Positions 52,962 to 62,431 of a DNA stretch of 64,000 nt are shown here, in pieces. Position 1 is the first letter of the stretch. Each line of letters begins with the position of its first letter. The DNA lies in NCBI RefSeq assembly GCF_018304825.1, contig NZ_CP072648.1:1905501-1969500 (forward strand), in the 5' to 3' direction. The notes under the pieces were generated by a model. It worked only from the letters and a program-made list of their open reading frames with translations. It was not told the origin of the DNA and did not search any database. The DNA comes from Chloracidobacterium validum. Lineage in GTDB: Bacteria; Acidobacteriota; Blastocatellia; Chloracidobacteriales; Chloracidobacteriaceae. Position numbers and translations under genes: made by a program.

Positions 52962-53912
52962 ATGTCCGCACCCGTTGTCCTGGCGCCACCCCGCCGCTTG
53001 ACCCTTGAAGAGTTTCTTGCCTACGGTGAGCCTGACCGCCGCTATGAGCTTGTCCGAGGTATCCCGGTTGAGATGCCCGCCCCCTCCAAACGCCACCAGG
53101 CCATCGTCACGGCGCTGTTGACCCGCTTCAACTGGGTGATTGCCGAGCGCGACCTGCCCTACACCGCGACCGTGCTTGGGGTACAGACAGAAACCGATAC
53201 GGTGCGCATTCCCGACATCGTGGTATGCCACAAAGCGGTGGGCGATCCGCGGACGCCGGAAGCGGCGGATGGGGTGGTGCGGCTGGCGTTGGCGGCGGCG
53301 GTGCTGGTGGTGGAGGTGACGAGTACGAACTGGCGGGATGATTACGAGGCGAAGCGGACGGAGTATGGGCGGCGTGGGATTGGGGAGTACGTGATCGTGG
53401 ACACGCGGCAGGATCGGGTGGTGGTGTGTCGGCGGCCGGTTGTAGGGGAGGGGAGGTATGCGGAGGTGCTGACCTACGGCAGTGGGGAGGTAATGAGTCT
53501 GGAGGCGCTTGGTGGCGTGGCGATTGCGGTGGATGGAGTGCTGGGTGGGGAGACGGCGGATGAGGTGGCCCGGGCGGAGGTGGAGCGGCTGGCAGCGGAG
53601 CGGTCGGCGCGGCTCGATGCCGAAGCCCGCGCCGCAGCCGAACACCAGGCCAAGCTTGATGCCGAAACCCGCGCCGAAGCCGAACGCCAGGCCAAGCTTG
53701 ATGCCGAAGCCCGCGCCGCAGCCGAACGCCAAGCCAAGCTTGACGCCGAAGCCCGCGCCGCAGCCGAACGCCAGGCCAAACTTGACGCTGAAGCCCGGAT
53801 GCAAGCCGCCGAAGCCCGCGCTGAAGCCGAACGCCAGGCCCGCGCCGCCCTTGAGGCTGAACTGGCCCGTCTTCGCGCCCAACACCAAGCGTCACCGGGT
53901 ACAAAGTCCTGA
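52962..53912 (+). CDS. Uma2/DUF820-family nuclease-fold protein with coiled-coil tail
   Basis: 316 residues from ATG 52962, preceded by GGGAGAACTTTGCT. The N-terminal 200 residues match Uma2 (DUF820): RRLTLEEFLAYGEPDRRYEL, IPDIVVCHK and VLVVEVTSTNWRDDYEAKRT contain the PD-(D/E)xK-like core. Such genes are numerous in cyanobacteria, chloroflexi and acidobacteria; function is unproven. From about residue 215 a 14-residue repeat (AKLDAEARAAAERQ) occurs five times and forms an Ala/Arg/Glu-rich coiled coil. The frame continues upstream to 52809 without similarity. Confidence 0.88.
   Translation: MSAPVVLAPPRRLTLEEFLAYGEPDRRYELVRGIPVEMPAPSKRHQAIVTALLTRFNWVIAERDLPYTATVLGVQTETDTVRIPDIVVCHKAVGDPRTPEAADGVVRLALAAAVLVVEVTSTNWRDDYEAKRTEYGRRGIGEYVIVDTRQDRVVVCRRPVVGEGRYAEVLTYGSGEVMSLEALGGVAIAVDGVLGGETADEVARAEVERLAAERSARLDAEARAAAEHQAKLDAETRAEAERQAKLDAEARAAAERQAKLDAEARAAAERQAKLDAEARMQAAEARAEAERQARAALEAELARLRAQHQASPGTKS
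53607..53840 (+). repeat. 42-bp coding tandem repeat in Uma2-like gene
   Basis: Units of 42 bases encode a 14-residue coiled-coil motif (consensus AKLDAEARAAAERQ). Four exact-length units span about 53607-53774, then a fifth diverges. Some adjacent units differ by only a few bases, so unit number could vary. Confidence 0.85.
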
Positions 53913-54015
53913 CGGTGCGCGCAATGCTTTTCTGAAGTGCTCAAACCGGCTTCACCTTGTCGCGCAAGTGTTGGGGTTTCATGCCGCGTGAGGTGTAACC
54001 GTACACTGACTGCCT

Positions 54016-54924
54016 ATGGCTGCTGCGGATGTCCACGCTTCACTAGCCTCGGCGGCCGTCCGGCGCGTTCTTTGGACGCTCCTGGTTGCAAACCTGCTGG
54101 TGGTCGCAGCCAAAGCCATTGCCGGATGGCAGGCCAACTCGCTTGCCGTCCTGAGCGATGCCGTTCACTCACTCACCGATGCGGCCAATAATCTGATTGG
54201 CGTCTGGCTCATCCGGGCGGCGGCCAAACCACCCGACCGGGAGCATCCCTACGGCCATGCCAAACTCGAACCGATTGGGGCTTTTGTCGTTGCGGCCCTG
54301 ATGGGACTGATGGCCTACGAAATTGGACGTGAAGCCGCGCTCCGGCTTTGGTCAGGCGTTGTCACACCAGTCACACTGACGCCGCTGACATTTGCCATCA
54401 TGCTTGGCACGCTGGCCATCAACTTGGCGGTCGTCTGGTATGAGCGGTGCGCCGGCCGCCGTCTGGGAAGCACCTTTTTGCTTGCGGATGCCCAGCACAC
54501 ACTGAGTGATGTGTATGTCACGCTGGGCGTCCTGGTCGGGTTGGTGGGGATAGGGGTCGGCTGGGCTTGGCTCGACCCCGTGGCCGCGTTGGTCGTCGTG
54601 GCGGCCGTTGGCTGGGGCGCGTATCACGTTCTGGTTACCGCCATCAATGAACTGATGGATGCCGCCGCCGTGGACAGCGCAGACCTCATTGCCCTGGCAC
54701 GGCAACATCCCGATGTGGTGGATGTCCGTTACGTTCGGTCACGGGGACGCGGGGCACACGGTTTTGCTGAACTAACCCTGGTTTTCCGGCACAACGACTT
54801 GCGCCGCGCCCACGCAACCAGTGACCTTTTGGAAGAACAAATTCGGCAGGCCCACGGCATCACCCACATCACGATTCACCTTGAGCCGGCTGAACCTGCG
54901 GCGGCGGACGCCGTGACCTCGTAA
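54016..54924 (+). CDS. Cation diffusion facilitator (zinc-type)
   Basis: 302 residues, six membrane helices. The metal site of CDF transporters is visible as SDAVHSLTDAANN (helix II) and DAQHTLSDVYV (helix V), both HxxxD with flanking Asp, the pattern of Zn/Cd exporters. HPYGHAKLEPIGAF is the conserved loop between helices II and III. The C-terminal cytoplasmic domain (VDVRYVRSRGRGAHGFAELT) is complete. It exports divalent metals in exchange for protons. The ATG is 103 bases after the Uma2-like gene. Confidence 0.93.
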   Translation: MAAADVHASLASAAVRRVLWTLLVANLLVVAAKAIAGWQANSLAVLSDAVHSLTDAANNLIGVWLIRAAAKPPDREHPYGHAKLEPIGAFVVAALMGLMAYEIGREAALRLWSGVVTPVTLTPLTFAIMLGTLAINLAVVWYERCAGRRLGSTFLLADAQHTLSDVYVTLGVLVGLVGIGVGWAWLDPVAALVVVAAVGWGAYHVLVTAINELMDAAAVDSADLIALARQHPDVVDVRYVRSRGRGAHGFAELTLVFRHNDLRRAHATSDLLEEQIRQAHGITHITIHLEPAEPAAADAVTS

Positions 54925-54935
54925 GGAGTCTTGCT

Positions 54936-55478
54936 ATGAATGAAGCGCGTGATGTTGCCGTTCTGGCTGGTGGCTGTTTCTGGTGTCTTGAAGCGGTGTA
55001 CCTTGACGTACGTGGCGTTGAAAAGGTGGTTTCCGGCTATGCCAATGGTGAGACGCCCAACCCGACCTACCGCCAAGTCTGTACTGGTGAAACTGGCTAC
55101 GCCGAGGCTGTCGAAATCACTTTTGATCCGAGTGTTGTGAGCTATCGAGAACTGCTCGAAGTCTTCTTCGTCATCCATGATCCAACGACCCTCAACCGAC
55201 AGGGCGCGGATGTCGGCACGCAGTACCGTTCGGGCATTTACTACCGCACGCCGGCGCAGCACGAGACAGCAACCCAGGTGGTCGCGGATTTGACCGCCCA
55301 GCAGGTCTTTGATGCGCCAATTGTGACCGAAATCGAGCCACTGCGGAATTTCTACCCGGCTGAGGCGTACCATCAGGATTACTTCGCCCGAAACCCTTAC
55401 CAACCTTATTGCCTGGCGGTGGTGGCCCCGAAGGTCGCCAAGTTCCGCAAGCAGTTTCTTGACAAAGTCAAGGCATAA
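54936..55478 (+). CDS. msrA: Peptide methionine sulfoxide reductase MsrA
   Basis: 180 residues; ATG preceded by AAGGAGTCTTGCT. The active site GGCFWCLEAVYL (residues 9-20) carries the catalytic Cys; GYANGETPNPTY, GHT-like TGETGYAEAVEI and IYYRTPAQ follow as in the family. It repairs Met-S-sulfoxide in proteins with thioredoxin. It lacks an MsrB fusion. It is 11 bases after the CDF gene, so probably co-transcribed. Confidence 0.96.
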   Translation: MNEARDVAVLAGGCFWCLEAVYLDVRGVEKVVSGYANGETPNPTYRQVCTGETGYAEAVEITFDPSVVSYRELLEVFFVIHDPTTLNRQGADVGTQYRSGIYYRTPAQHETATQVVADLTAQQVFDAPIVTEIEPLRNFYPAEAYHQDYFARNPYQPYCLAVVAPKVAKFRKQFLDKVKA

Positions 55479-55490
55479 CGTTCCACGCCC

Positions 55491-58388
55491 ATGCCCGACG
55501 CCGCCACGCCACTTGCGCCAACCTCACCCATCCAACCAACAGTCGCAGAGCCATCAATCACTGCCGAAGAACCCCTGGTGGTGCGTGGGGCGCGCGTCCA
55601 CAACCTCAAAAACATCACGGTTGCCATCCCCTACGAAAAACTGACGGTTATCACCGGTGTCAGCGGGTCAGGCAAGTCATCGCTGGCGTTTGATACGCTC
55701 TACGCGGAGGGCTATCGGCGCTACGTCGAGTCTCTTTCGGCCTACGCCCGGCAGTTTTTGGAGCGCCTCCCAAAACCCGATGTGGATGAGATTTCGGGCA
55801 TTTGCCCGTCTATCGCCGTTCAGCAAAAAAACCAAACTCGCCAACCCCGCTCAACCGTCGCCACCCAGACCGAGATTTACGATTACCTCCGGCTGCTCTA
55901 CGCCCGTGCCGGTGAAGTGTATTGCCTTCGGTGTGGCGGGCGCGTTCGGCGCGACACCCCACAGTCGGTTTGTGAAGATGTGCTGCGCTTGCCCGAAGGA
56001 GCGCGTTTTTACGTTAGCTTTCCTCTCCACGCCCCAACAAACGACGCTCCCCCGACAGCCAAAGCAAAGCGGTTGAGCAAAAAGCAGGTAGCAGACACCC
56101 GGTTGCAGACGACGGCGCACCTGATGAGCTTGCTTCAGCGGGGGTTTCGGCGCTTGCTCGTCAACGGACAGCCGCTTGAACTCAACACCCCAGACGACTT
56201 CCCCAACCTGACGCTCGATGGCGTCGAAGTGATTGTGGATCGGCTCGTCGTGCGCCCCGATGTCGCTTCCCGGCTGGCGGATTCGGTGGAAATGGCCTTT
56301 CGTGAAGGCCACGGCGATATGGGGATTCACGTCGTCAGTCCTGACCCAATCGTTTTGCGCTATGGCGAGGCATTTGCTTGCAAGGCCTGTCAACTGGCTT
56401 ACCCCATCCCTGAGCCGAGCTTGTTTAGTTTCAATAATCCCTACGGCGCTTGCCCAACCTGCCAGGGATTTGGCAGCACGATTGGGATGGACCTAGCCAA
56501 AGTCATTCCCGACGCGGCGCGGTCGCTCGCCGAAGGCGCGGTTGACGCTTTTGAAAAACCTCAACTCACCTGGGCAAAGCAAGAACTCCTGGCGGCTTGC
56601 CAACGTCATGGCATCCCTTGGCAGACGCCTTTCCGAAACTTGACCGCCGAACAAAAACGACTGGTCATCGAAGGTGAGCCACGGGGCGAATGGGGTGGCA
56701 TCCGGGGCGTCTTTGATTGGCTGGAGACGAAAAAGTACAAGCTGCACGCGCGGGTGCTCCTGGCCAGGTATCGTGGCTATACGACATGCCCGGACTGCGG
56801 TGGCAGTCGGTTGCGGCGTGAGGCGCGCGCGGTGCAGCTTGGCGGGCGTGACTTGCCATCGGTTACCCAAGGCTCGATTCGGGAGGCGCTCGCTTGGTTT
56901 ACGGCACTACCCAAGCGCCTTACCCAGGAGGCACAGGCGATTGCCAGCCCCCTGCTCGATGAGATTACCAGCCGCTTACGTTTTCTGAGTGATGTCGGAC
57001 TCGACTATCTGACGCTTGATCGCATGGCCTCGACGCTTTCCGGTGGCGAGGCGCAGCGTATCCAACTGGCAACGCACCTTGGGTCGGCCATGACCGGCGC
57101 GCTGTATGTGCTCGATGAACCTAGCGTCGGACTCCACCCCCGCGACACGGCGCGGCTGGTCGCCTCCCTTGAGCAGTTGCGCGACAGCGGCAACACGGTC
57201 GTGGTTGTCGAACACGATGAAGCGACCATTCGCGCCGCGGATTACATCGTGGACATCGGCCCCGGCGCTGGTGAGCAAGGTGGGACGGTCGTGTTTCAAG
57301 GCGCTTACCCTGACCTTCTGCAAGATCGGCATTCTTTGACGGCGGCTTATCTCCGCGGTGATGAGCGTATTCCGATCCCGACGCAGCGACGCTCGTGGCA
57401 ACGGGCCATTCAGGTACGCGGAGCAGCCGTCCACAACCTCAAGCACATTGACGTCACCATCCCCCTCGACGTTCTGACCTGCGTGACCGGCGTTTCGGGA
57501 TCGGGGAAATCCACGCTCATTCACGCCGTGCTGTGTCCGGCGCTTGGGTCGCCCGAAGCAGCGGCGGCAGTGTGCGCGTCGCTCGCGGGGAGCGCGCACA
57601 TCAGCGGAACCATCGTGGTTGACCAGTCGCCGATTGGACGCTCGTCACGGTCGAATCCGGCAACCTATCTCAAGGCCTATGACGCCATCCGAGAGGTCTT
57701 TGCCCAGACGCCGGAGGCGCGCCGCGCGGGATTGAGCGCCGGACATTTCTCGTTCAACGTCCCCGGTGGTCGCTGCGAAACCTGCCAGGGGGCCGGAGCC
57801 GTGACCATTGAAATGCAGTTTCTGGCCGATGTCGAATTACCCTGTGAAACCTGCAACGGATTGCGCTTCACCCCCGAAGTCCTAGCCGTTCACTTTCGCG
57901 GGAAAACCATCCATGACGTGCTTCAGATGACGGTCCGTGAGGCACTGGCGCACTTTGACGGAATCCGCAAAGTCACCGAGCGGCTGCGCGTCCTCGATGA
58001 CGTAGGCTTGGGCTACTTGCGCCTTGGACAGCCGGCCACGACCCTTTCCGGTGGCGAGGCCCAGCGCCTCAAGCTGGCGGCTCATCTCAGCGAAGGGGCG
58101 GGACCAGGAACGCTCTTCGTGTTTGATGAACCCACCACGGGCTTGCACTTTGCCGATGTCGCCGTCCTGCTGCGGGTGTTTGACCGGCTTTTGGCGGCTG
58201 GCGCGTCGCTGGTGGTGATTGAGCATAACCTGGATGTCATCAAAACCGCCGACTGGGTCATTGACCTTGGGCCCGAAGGCGGTGAGTCTGGCGGGGAGGT
58301 GGTGGCCGTCGGCACGCCTGAAATGATCGCGGCGGTTGAAGCATCACATACGGGGCGCTTTTTGCGAACAACCCTGTCTCGGCCGTAG
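55491..58388 (+). CDS. uvrA: Excinuclease ABC subunit A
   Basis: 965 residues. Two ABC modules: Walker [14 protein letters not shown] (near 56) and [12 protein letters not shown] (near 666), signatures [10 protein letters not shown] (near 515) and [10 protein letters not shown] (near 850), Walker [13 protein letters not shown] and [12 protein letters not shown]. Zinc modules are CKACQLAYP...CPTCQGFG and CETCQGAG...CETCNGLRF. UvrA scans DNA for damage in nucleotide excision repair. It is somewhat longer than the E. coli protein (940), with an N-terminal Pro/Thr-rich extension of about 25 residues. Twelve bases after msrA. Confidence 0.97.
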   Translation: MPDAATPLAPTSPIQPTVAEPSITAEEPLVVRGARVHNLKNITVAIPYEKLTVITGVSGSGKSSLAFDTLYAEGYRRYVESLSAYARQFLERLPKPDVDEISGICPSIAVQQKNQTRQPRSTVATQTEIYDYLRLLYARAGEVYCLRCGGRVRRDTPQSVCEDVLRLPEGARFYVSFPLHAPTNDAPPTAKAKRLSKKQVADTRLQTTAHLMSLLQRGFRRLLVNGQPLELNTPDDFPNLTLDGVEVIVDRLVVRPDVASRLADSVEMAFREGHGDMGIHVVSPDPIVLRYGEAFACKACQLAYPIPEPSLFSFNNPYGACPTCQGFGSTIGMDLAKVIPDAARSLAEGAVDAFEKPQLTWAKQELLAACQRHGIPWQTPFRNLTAEQKRLVIEGEPRGEWGGIRGVFDWLETKKYKLHARVLLARYRGYTTCPDCGGSRLRREARAVQLGGRDLPSVTQGSIREALAWFTALPKRLTQEAQAIASPLLDEITSRLRFLSDVGLDYLTLDRMASTLSGGEAQRIQLATHLGSAMTGALYVLDEPSVGLHPRDTARLVASLEQLRDSGNTVVVVEHDEATIRAADYIVDIGPGAGEQGGTVVFQGAYPDLLQDRHSLTAAYLRGDERIPIPTQRRSWQRAIQVRGAAVHNLKHIDVTIPLDVLTCVTGVSGSGKSTLIHAVLCPALGSPEAAAAVCASLAGSAHISGTIVVDQSPIGRSSRSNPATYLKAYDAIREVFAQTPEARRAGLSAGHFSFNVPGGRCETCQGAGAVTIEMQFLADVELPCETCNGLRFTPEVLAVHFRGKTIHDVLQMTVREALAHFDGIRKVTERLRVLDDVGLGYLRLGQPATTLSGGEAQRLKLAAHLSEGAGPGTLFVFDEPTTGLHFADVAVLLRVFDRLLAAGASLVVIEHNLDVIKTADWVIDLGPEGGESGGEVVAVGTPEMIAAVEASHTGRFLRTTLSRP

Positions 58389-58415
58389 GGATGGGCAGCT
58401 TGGAGACGGTAGGTG

Positions 58416-59252
58416 ATGGCGGCAAAGCAACGCTTGGATGGCTACCTAGTAGAAGCCGGTTTGGCGGAGTCCCGGCACAAGGCGCAGGCGCTGATTCTGG
58501 CCGGGCAGGTCCTCATCAATGATCGGCCGGCAGAAAAACCGGGGCTGCTCGTTCCGCCGGATGCGACGGTTCGGCTCCGCGGCGAGCTACTGCGCTACGT
58601 CGGACGCGGTGGGCTGAAGCTCGAAGCCGCGCTGCGGATGTTTGACCTGGACGTGAGCGGGGCAGTCTGCCTCGATGTCGGCGCATCAACCGGTGGTTTC
58701 ACGGATTGCCTGCTCCAACACGGCGCACGGCAGGTCCATGCCGTGGACGTTGGTCATCATCAACTCGCCTGGAAGCTGCGCTGCGATCCGCGGGTCGTCG
58801 TACACGAAGGTGTCAACGCGCGCTACCTGACACCGGCGGTCTTTCCGGAACGGTTTGGGGTCATCGTGGCGGACGTGTCATTCATTTCTCTCGGCTATAT
58901 CTTGCCGGCGCTCGGTCCGCTGGCATTGCCCGAAGCAGGCTTGGTCTCATTGGTCAAACCGCAGTTTGAAGTTGGCCGCGCAGAGGTCGGCAAGGGTGGC
59001 ATCGTCCGCAACCCGCGCCTGCACGCCAGGGCCGTGGCAGGTGTTGTGGTTGCCGCGGCACGGGCCGGTTTCCGACCACTGCGGATCATGGCTTCGCCAA
59101 TCCTTGGTGCGGAAGGCAACCGGGAGTTTTTGTTGTTTGCGCGCTATGGTGCAGCATCAGCGCCATCTGATCAGTTACCGACCGACTGGGCAGGTCTCTT
59201 TCCAGATGTGAGGCTTGACGCCTCATTTGAAAATCTCGCGTCGGCTCAGTAG
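58416..59252 (+). CDS. tlyA: TlyA-family rRNA methyltransferase
   Basis: 278 residues from ATG 58416 (a GTG at 58413 is adjacent and in frame). An N-terminal S4 RNA-binding domain (RLDGYLVEAGLAESRHKAQA) is followed by RYVGRGGLKLEAAL and the SAM motif LDVGASTGGFTD (near 86), VHAVDVGHHQL and KPQFEVGR. The family 2'-O-methylates 16S and 23S rRNA in some bacteria; the older name is hemolysin A. It follows uvrA by 27 bases. Confidence 0.92.
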   Translation: MAAKQRLDGYLVEAGLAESRHKAQALILAGQVLINDRPAEKPGLLVPPDATVRLRGELLRYVGRGGLKLEAALRMFDLDVSGAVCLDVGASTGGFTDCLLQHGARQVHAVDVGHHQLAWKLRCDPRVVVHEGVNARYLTPAVFPERFGVIVADVSFISLGYILPALGPLALPEAGLVSLVKPQFEVGRAEVGKGGIVRNPRLHARAVAGVVVAAARAGFRPLRIMASPILGAEGNREFLLFARYGAASAPSDQLPTDWAGLFPDVRLDASFENLASAQ

Positions 59253-59331
59253 AGTTTTGGTGAGTGATATTTTTCAGCCTATCCAGCTTTCCCCCAAGCC
59301 GCGAACGATACCAAAACGATACGGACACGCG

Positions 59332-59697
59332 ATGACCATTCATGAGCGCACAAAAGATGGAATTCTCATCCTCGAACTACAAGGGAGCGTCCTACTGGGT
59401 AATGGCGATGCGTTGTTGCGGGAGCACGTGTCGCGCCTCCTGTCTCAGGACGTACGCCGAGTCGTCTTCAACCTGGCCGGCGTGCCGTATGTTGACAGCA
59501 GCGGGCTCGGTGAAATCGTGCGGGCGATGACCTCCATCAAGCGTGCCGGTGGAAGCCTCAAGTTGGCCAGCCCAACGCGCCGCCTTGTGGACATCCTCAA
59601 CATCACCAAGCTGTCTTCGCTCCTCGAAACCTACGACACCGAGGAAGCAGCCGTAGCCAGTTTTCTATCTTCTCCCACCTCGACCCAATCCCCTTGA
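59332..59697 (+). CDS. STAS-domain anti-sigma-factor antagonist
   Basis: 121 residues from ATG 59332 (frame open to 59215, overlapping tlyA). STAS fold: ILILELQGSVLLGNGDALL, VFNLAGVPYVDSSGLGEIV and ASPTRRLVDILNITKL. The Ser in VDSSGLGE is the residue phosphorylated in SpoIIAA/RsbV-type proteins. It would release a sigma factor from an anti-sigma kinase in partner switching. No kinase gene is adjacent. The tail PTSTQSP is unstructured. Confidence 0.9.
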   Translation: MTIHERTKDGILILELQGSVLLGNGDALLREHVSRLLSQDVRRVVFNLAGVPYVDSSGLGEIVRAMTSIKRAGGSLKLASPTRRLVDILNITKLSSLLETYDTEEAAVASFLSSPTSTQSP

Positions 59698-59831
59698 CGA
59701 TGAAGCTGACCGGGACATCAGGCACGTCTAGTTTGCGTGGCTTTTTGAAGGCTTTGTGTCAATCCGGTGAAACCACAATCATCGCGTCCCTCTGCTGACT
59801 GGGGTCATTTCCTCGCGTCTGGGTGAAAAAA

Positions 59832-59857
59832 GCCCGTCAGCCTGTTGGCTGACGGGC
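59832..59857 (-). terminator. Intrinsic terminator of Oar-like receptor gene
   Basis: A perfect 11-bp stem (GCCCGTCAGCC/GGCTGACGGGC) with a TGTT loop. On the minus strand it is followed by TTTTTT, about 25 bases after the stop at 59882. Confidence 0.92.
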
Positions 59858-59881
59858 AAGTTCACGACATCACCCGGCGCG

Positions 59882-62416
59882 CTAGAAGATGATCTTGAAC
59901 GCCACCTGGATGTTGCGTGGGCCATTGAACGTACTGGTCACGCGCCCAAAGTTGGTCGCGTTCACATTCTGGTCACCGATGTTGAAGATCGGTGAGTTGA
60001 ACGCATTGAAGAATTCAAAGCGCAGCTCGGTGTTGACCCGCTCGTTGACAGGCGTCCGCTTGACGATGTTGATGTCAAGATTGTAGCGCCGCGGACCGTT
60101 GAGAATGAACCGCTGCAACGAACCGGCCCGCCCCGGTGCCGGATTGAAAAACACCTGCCCGTTGAACGGCGCTTGACCATCCGGCTGCACGGCCCGCCCG
60201 TCAAAGTTGATCACGCGCGGGTCGATGAAAAATAGCCCCTGGGGCGTACGGTAGATACCGACCAGCCGCTGTAGCTCACGGCGGGTGAGCGTCGTATCCA
60301 CCGTGTTGAGATCGCCACGTGTCCCAGCCGTAACACGGTTGATGGTGCCACGGCGGGAATAAATGCCAAATGGCGGCCCGCTGCCAACCTCCAGGAAGAA
60401 CCCAACCTGGAAGCCTCCAACCAGGCGACGCAGGAAGCCATTACCGGGATCGAGCGTCTTGCCCTGTCCAAAGGGAAGCTCATAGATGCCATTGACCTTG
60501 AAAATATGTGGAATGTCGAATGGCGCCCGTGAGTTTTCCAGTGATGGCTGCTGGTTGTCGAGGAGCGCCTCGAAGCGCGTCTGGCCTGTTCCGGCCGTGT
60601 TGGTCAAGGTTTTGCTGTAGGTGTAGTTGGCCTGAACCTGGAAGTCCCCAACAATGCTTCTGGCAAACCGCCGCCGGAACTCAACCTGTAGCCCGTGGTA
60701 GTTGGAGAAGCCGGAGTTGTTGAGAATGTTGGCGGCCAAGGTGTTTGGGTTAGGTTGAAAGACCACGCTGCCGGTCAGGCGGTTGGTGATATAAACACCT
60801 GCCAACGAGCCGGCCTCACCCGTTTGAATGAGGTTGCGGATTGTTTGGTTGGTGAGCAGCCCGCCACTGGCCAAGTTGGGAAACACGGTAAGCGGCTGAC
60901 TACCAGGGATGGACGAGTTGAAGGCCGGGTTGAAGACACCAGTTGCCGCCAAAGCCAGAAACCCATTGCTTCGCGCGCGCGCAACATCAGCCGCAAAGCC
61001 GTTGTTGATGATATCCAACTGATTGAGATCGACGGCGCGAATCAGGTTGGTGCTGCGGTTGCCGACATAGCGCACCGTGAGAACCGTGTCGCGGAGAATC
61101 TCCCGTTCGATCGAGACATTCCACTGCTGGTAAAACGGTGTCTGGAGGTTCCGGTCCGGGCTACCAAAGGCCGTGTTGGTCGTGATGGCAAACTGGCTGG
61201 CGTAGCTATACGGCACGTTGAACGGTGGTGGCGCAAGCAGGGTGTTGATCAGTCCACTGGCATTGCTGAGGCGTGGCCCAGCCGCCTGAATCTGCCCAAT
61301 GGTTGGGGCGAGGGTCGTACTCAGCCCCGGATTGGTCAGAATGGAGTTGTCGGCTGCGCGGATGGCCTCATCGTTGACGTAAGCGAGTGAATAGCCGCCA
61401 CGCAAGACGGTTGGCTGGCCGAGCCCCTTGATATCCCAGGCAACGCTGATATTTGGCGCGAAGTTATTCCGATCGGGCTGCCAGAAGCGACCGGCAAAGT
61501 TGACAATGCCACCCGGATTGAGCAGCGTTTGCGCTGTCGTCGCACCGGCGGCAGGAACAGGTAGTAGGGCAAAGTCGTTGGCTTCGGACAGCGGTGTAAT
61601 ATAGTCGTACCGCAGGCCGACATTGACCGTGAGATTGGGGCGAAGCCGCCACTGGTCGGTGATGTAGGCCCCTAACTGGTTCAAGCGGAGGTCGCGCGCC
61701 TGGGTGGCCGTTGGGTCAAACCCCGCCGTTGGGCGACTGGCGTTGACATTGAACGTCCGTGATAGCCCGCCAATGGCTCCACTGTAGAGCGTCAAAAAGG
61801 TGTTCGCGGTCTGAAGCTGCGTGACATTGATGCCGCCCGGAAAGAGAGCCGCCGTCAGCGCTGCCGGGTTACCTCCGACCCCAAGTGACTGCTGACTGAG
61901 CGTCAGCGTTGGCACAATACCGGCATCATTGACCGGGCGCACCTTCAGCCAATCGAACTGCACGCCAAAGCGAAGATTGTGCGCGCCAAGCTGAAGTGAA
62001 GCATTGTCAATGATGGTCATAATCTGCGTGTCACGTCCCTGCGGAAGAAACGTCACGTCCGGGTTGGTGAACGGGAGTCCACCCAGAAAGAAAGCTGGAT
62101 TTTGTGACCGGTTCACATTGAAAAACGGCGCAGTGAAATTAGCCCCAAACCGAATTTCGTTATTGAGACGCGGCGAAACATTCCACACCCAGGCGGCGGC
62201 CCCGAAGTTCGTCGGACCAACATTGTTGACGATGACCGGATTGTTGAAGGTCGTATCAATATCCGTTCGCCCAATCGTTTCACCCGCTTGGCGGTAAATG
62301 AACTCGAGATGGTGCCGCTCCGTTGGGTTGTAGTCCACCCGGAACGCCGATGTGTCGCGGTCAAATGGTGTGCTACGAATGATCTGGAGCCCAGTCGTAT
62401 TCAAACCATCACCCAC
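59882..62416 (-). CDS. Oar-like TonB receptor, C-terminal part after in-frame stop
   Basis: 844 residues from a GTG at 62416. It contains the remainder of the plug and the whole beta-barrel of an Oar/TonB-dependent-like outer-membrane receptor: TSAFRVDYNPTERHHLEFIY, LSEANDFALLPVPAAG and many alternating beta strands, ending in NIQVAFKIIF with the terminal Phe of outer-membrane barrels. It continues without frame change from the upstream piece: after TAA at 62434-62432 the next codons are SNLTT and then this frame. As one gene it would be about 1222 residues. Alone it lacks a signal peptide. Confidence 0.88.
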   Translation of the reverse strand: MGDGLNTTGLQIIRSTPFDRDTSAFRVDYNPTERHHLEFIYRQAGETIGRTDIDTTFNNPVIVNNVGPTNFGAAAWVWNVSPRLNNEIRFGANFTAPFFNVNRSQNPAFFLGGLPFTNPDVTFLPQGRDTQIMTIIDNASLQLGAHNLRFGVQFDWLKVRPVNDAGIVPTLTLSQQSLGVGGNPAALTAALFPGGINVTQLQTANTFLTLYSGAIGGLSRTFNVNASRPTAGFDPTATQARDLRLNQLGAYITDQWRLRPNLTVNVGLRYDYITPLSEANDFALLPVPAAGATTAQTLLNPGGIVNFAGRFWQPDRNNFAPNISVAWDIKGLGQPTVLRGGYSLAYVNDEAIRAADNSILTNPGLSTTLAPTIGQIQAAGPRLSNASGLINTLLAPPPFNVPYSYASQFAITTNTAFGSPDRNLQTPFYQQWNVSIEREILRDTVLTVRYVGNRSTNLIRAVDLNQLDIINNGFAADVARARSNGFLALAATGVFNPAFNSSIPGSQPLTVFPNLASGGLLTNQTIRNLIQTGEAGSLAGVYITNRLTGSVVFQPNPNTLAANILNNSGFSNYHGLQVEFRRRFARSIVGDFQVQANYTYSKTLTNTAGTGQTRFEALLDNQQPSLENSRAPFDIPHIFKVNGIYELPFGQGKTLDPGNGFLRRLVGGFQVGFFLEVGSGPPFGIYSRRGTINRVTAGTRGDLNTVDTTLTRRELQRLVGIYRTPQGLFFIDPRVINFDGRAVQPDGQAPFNGQVFFNPAPGRAGSLQRFILNGPRRYNLDINIVKRTPVNERVNTELRFEFFNAFNSPIFNIGDQNVNATNFGRVTSTFNGPRNIQVAFKIIF

Positions 62417-62431
62417 GGTCGTGAGGTTTGA

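Noticed and set aside
52860-53904. Two long minus-strand frames (342 and 258 codons)
   Set aside because: Both are shadows of the Uma2-like gene; their apparent repeats (FGAGFG, RLRRGLR) mirror the 42-bp coding repeat.
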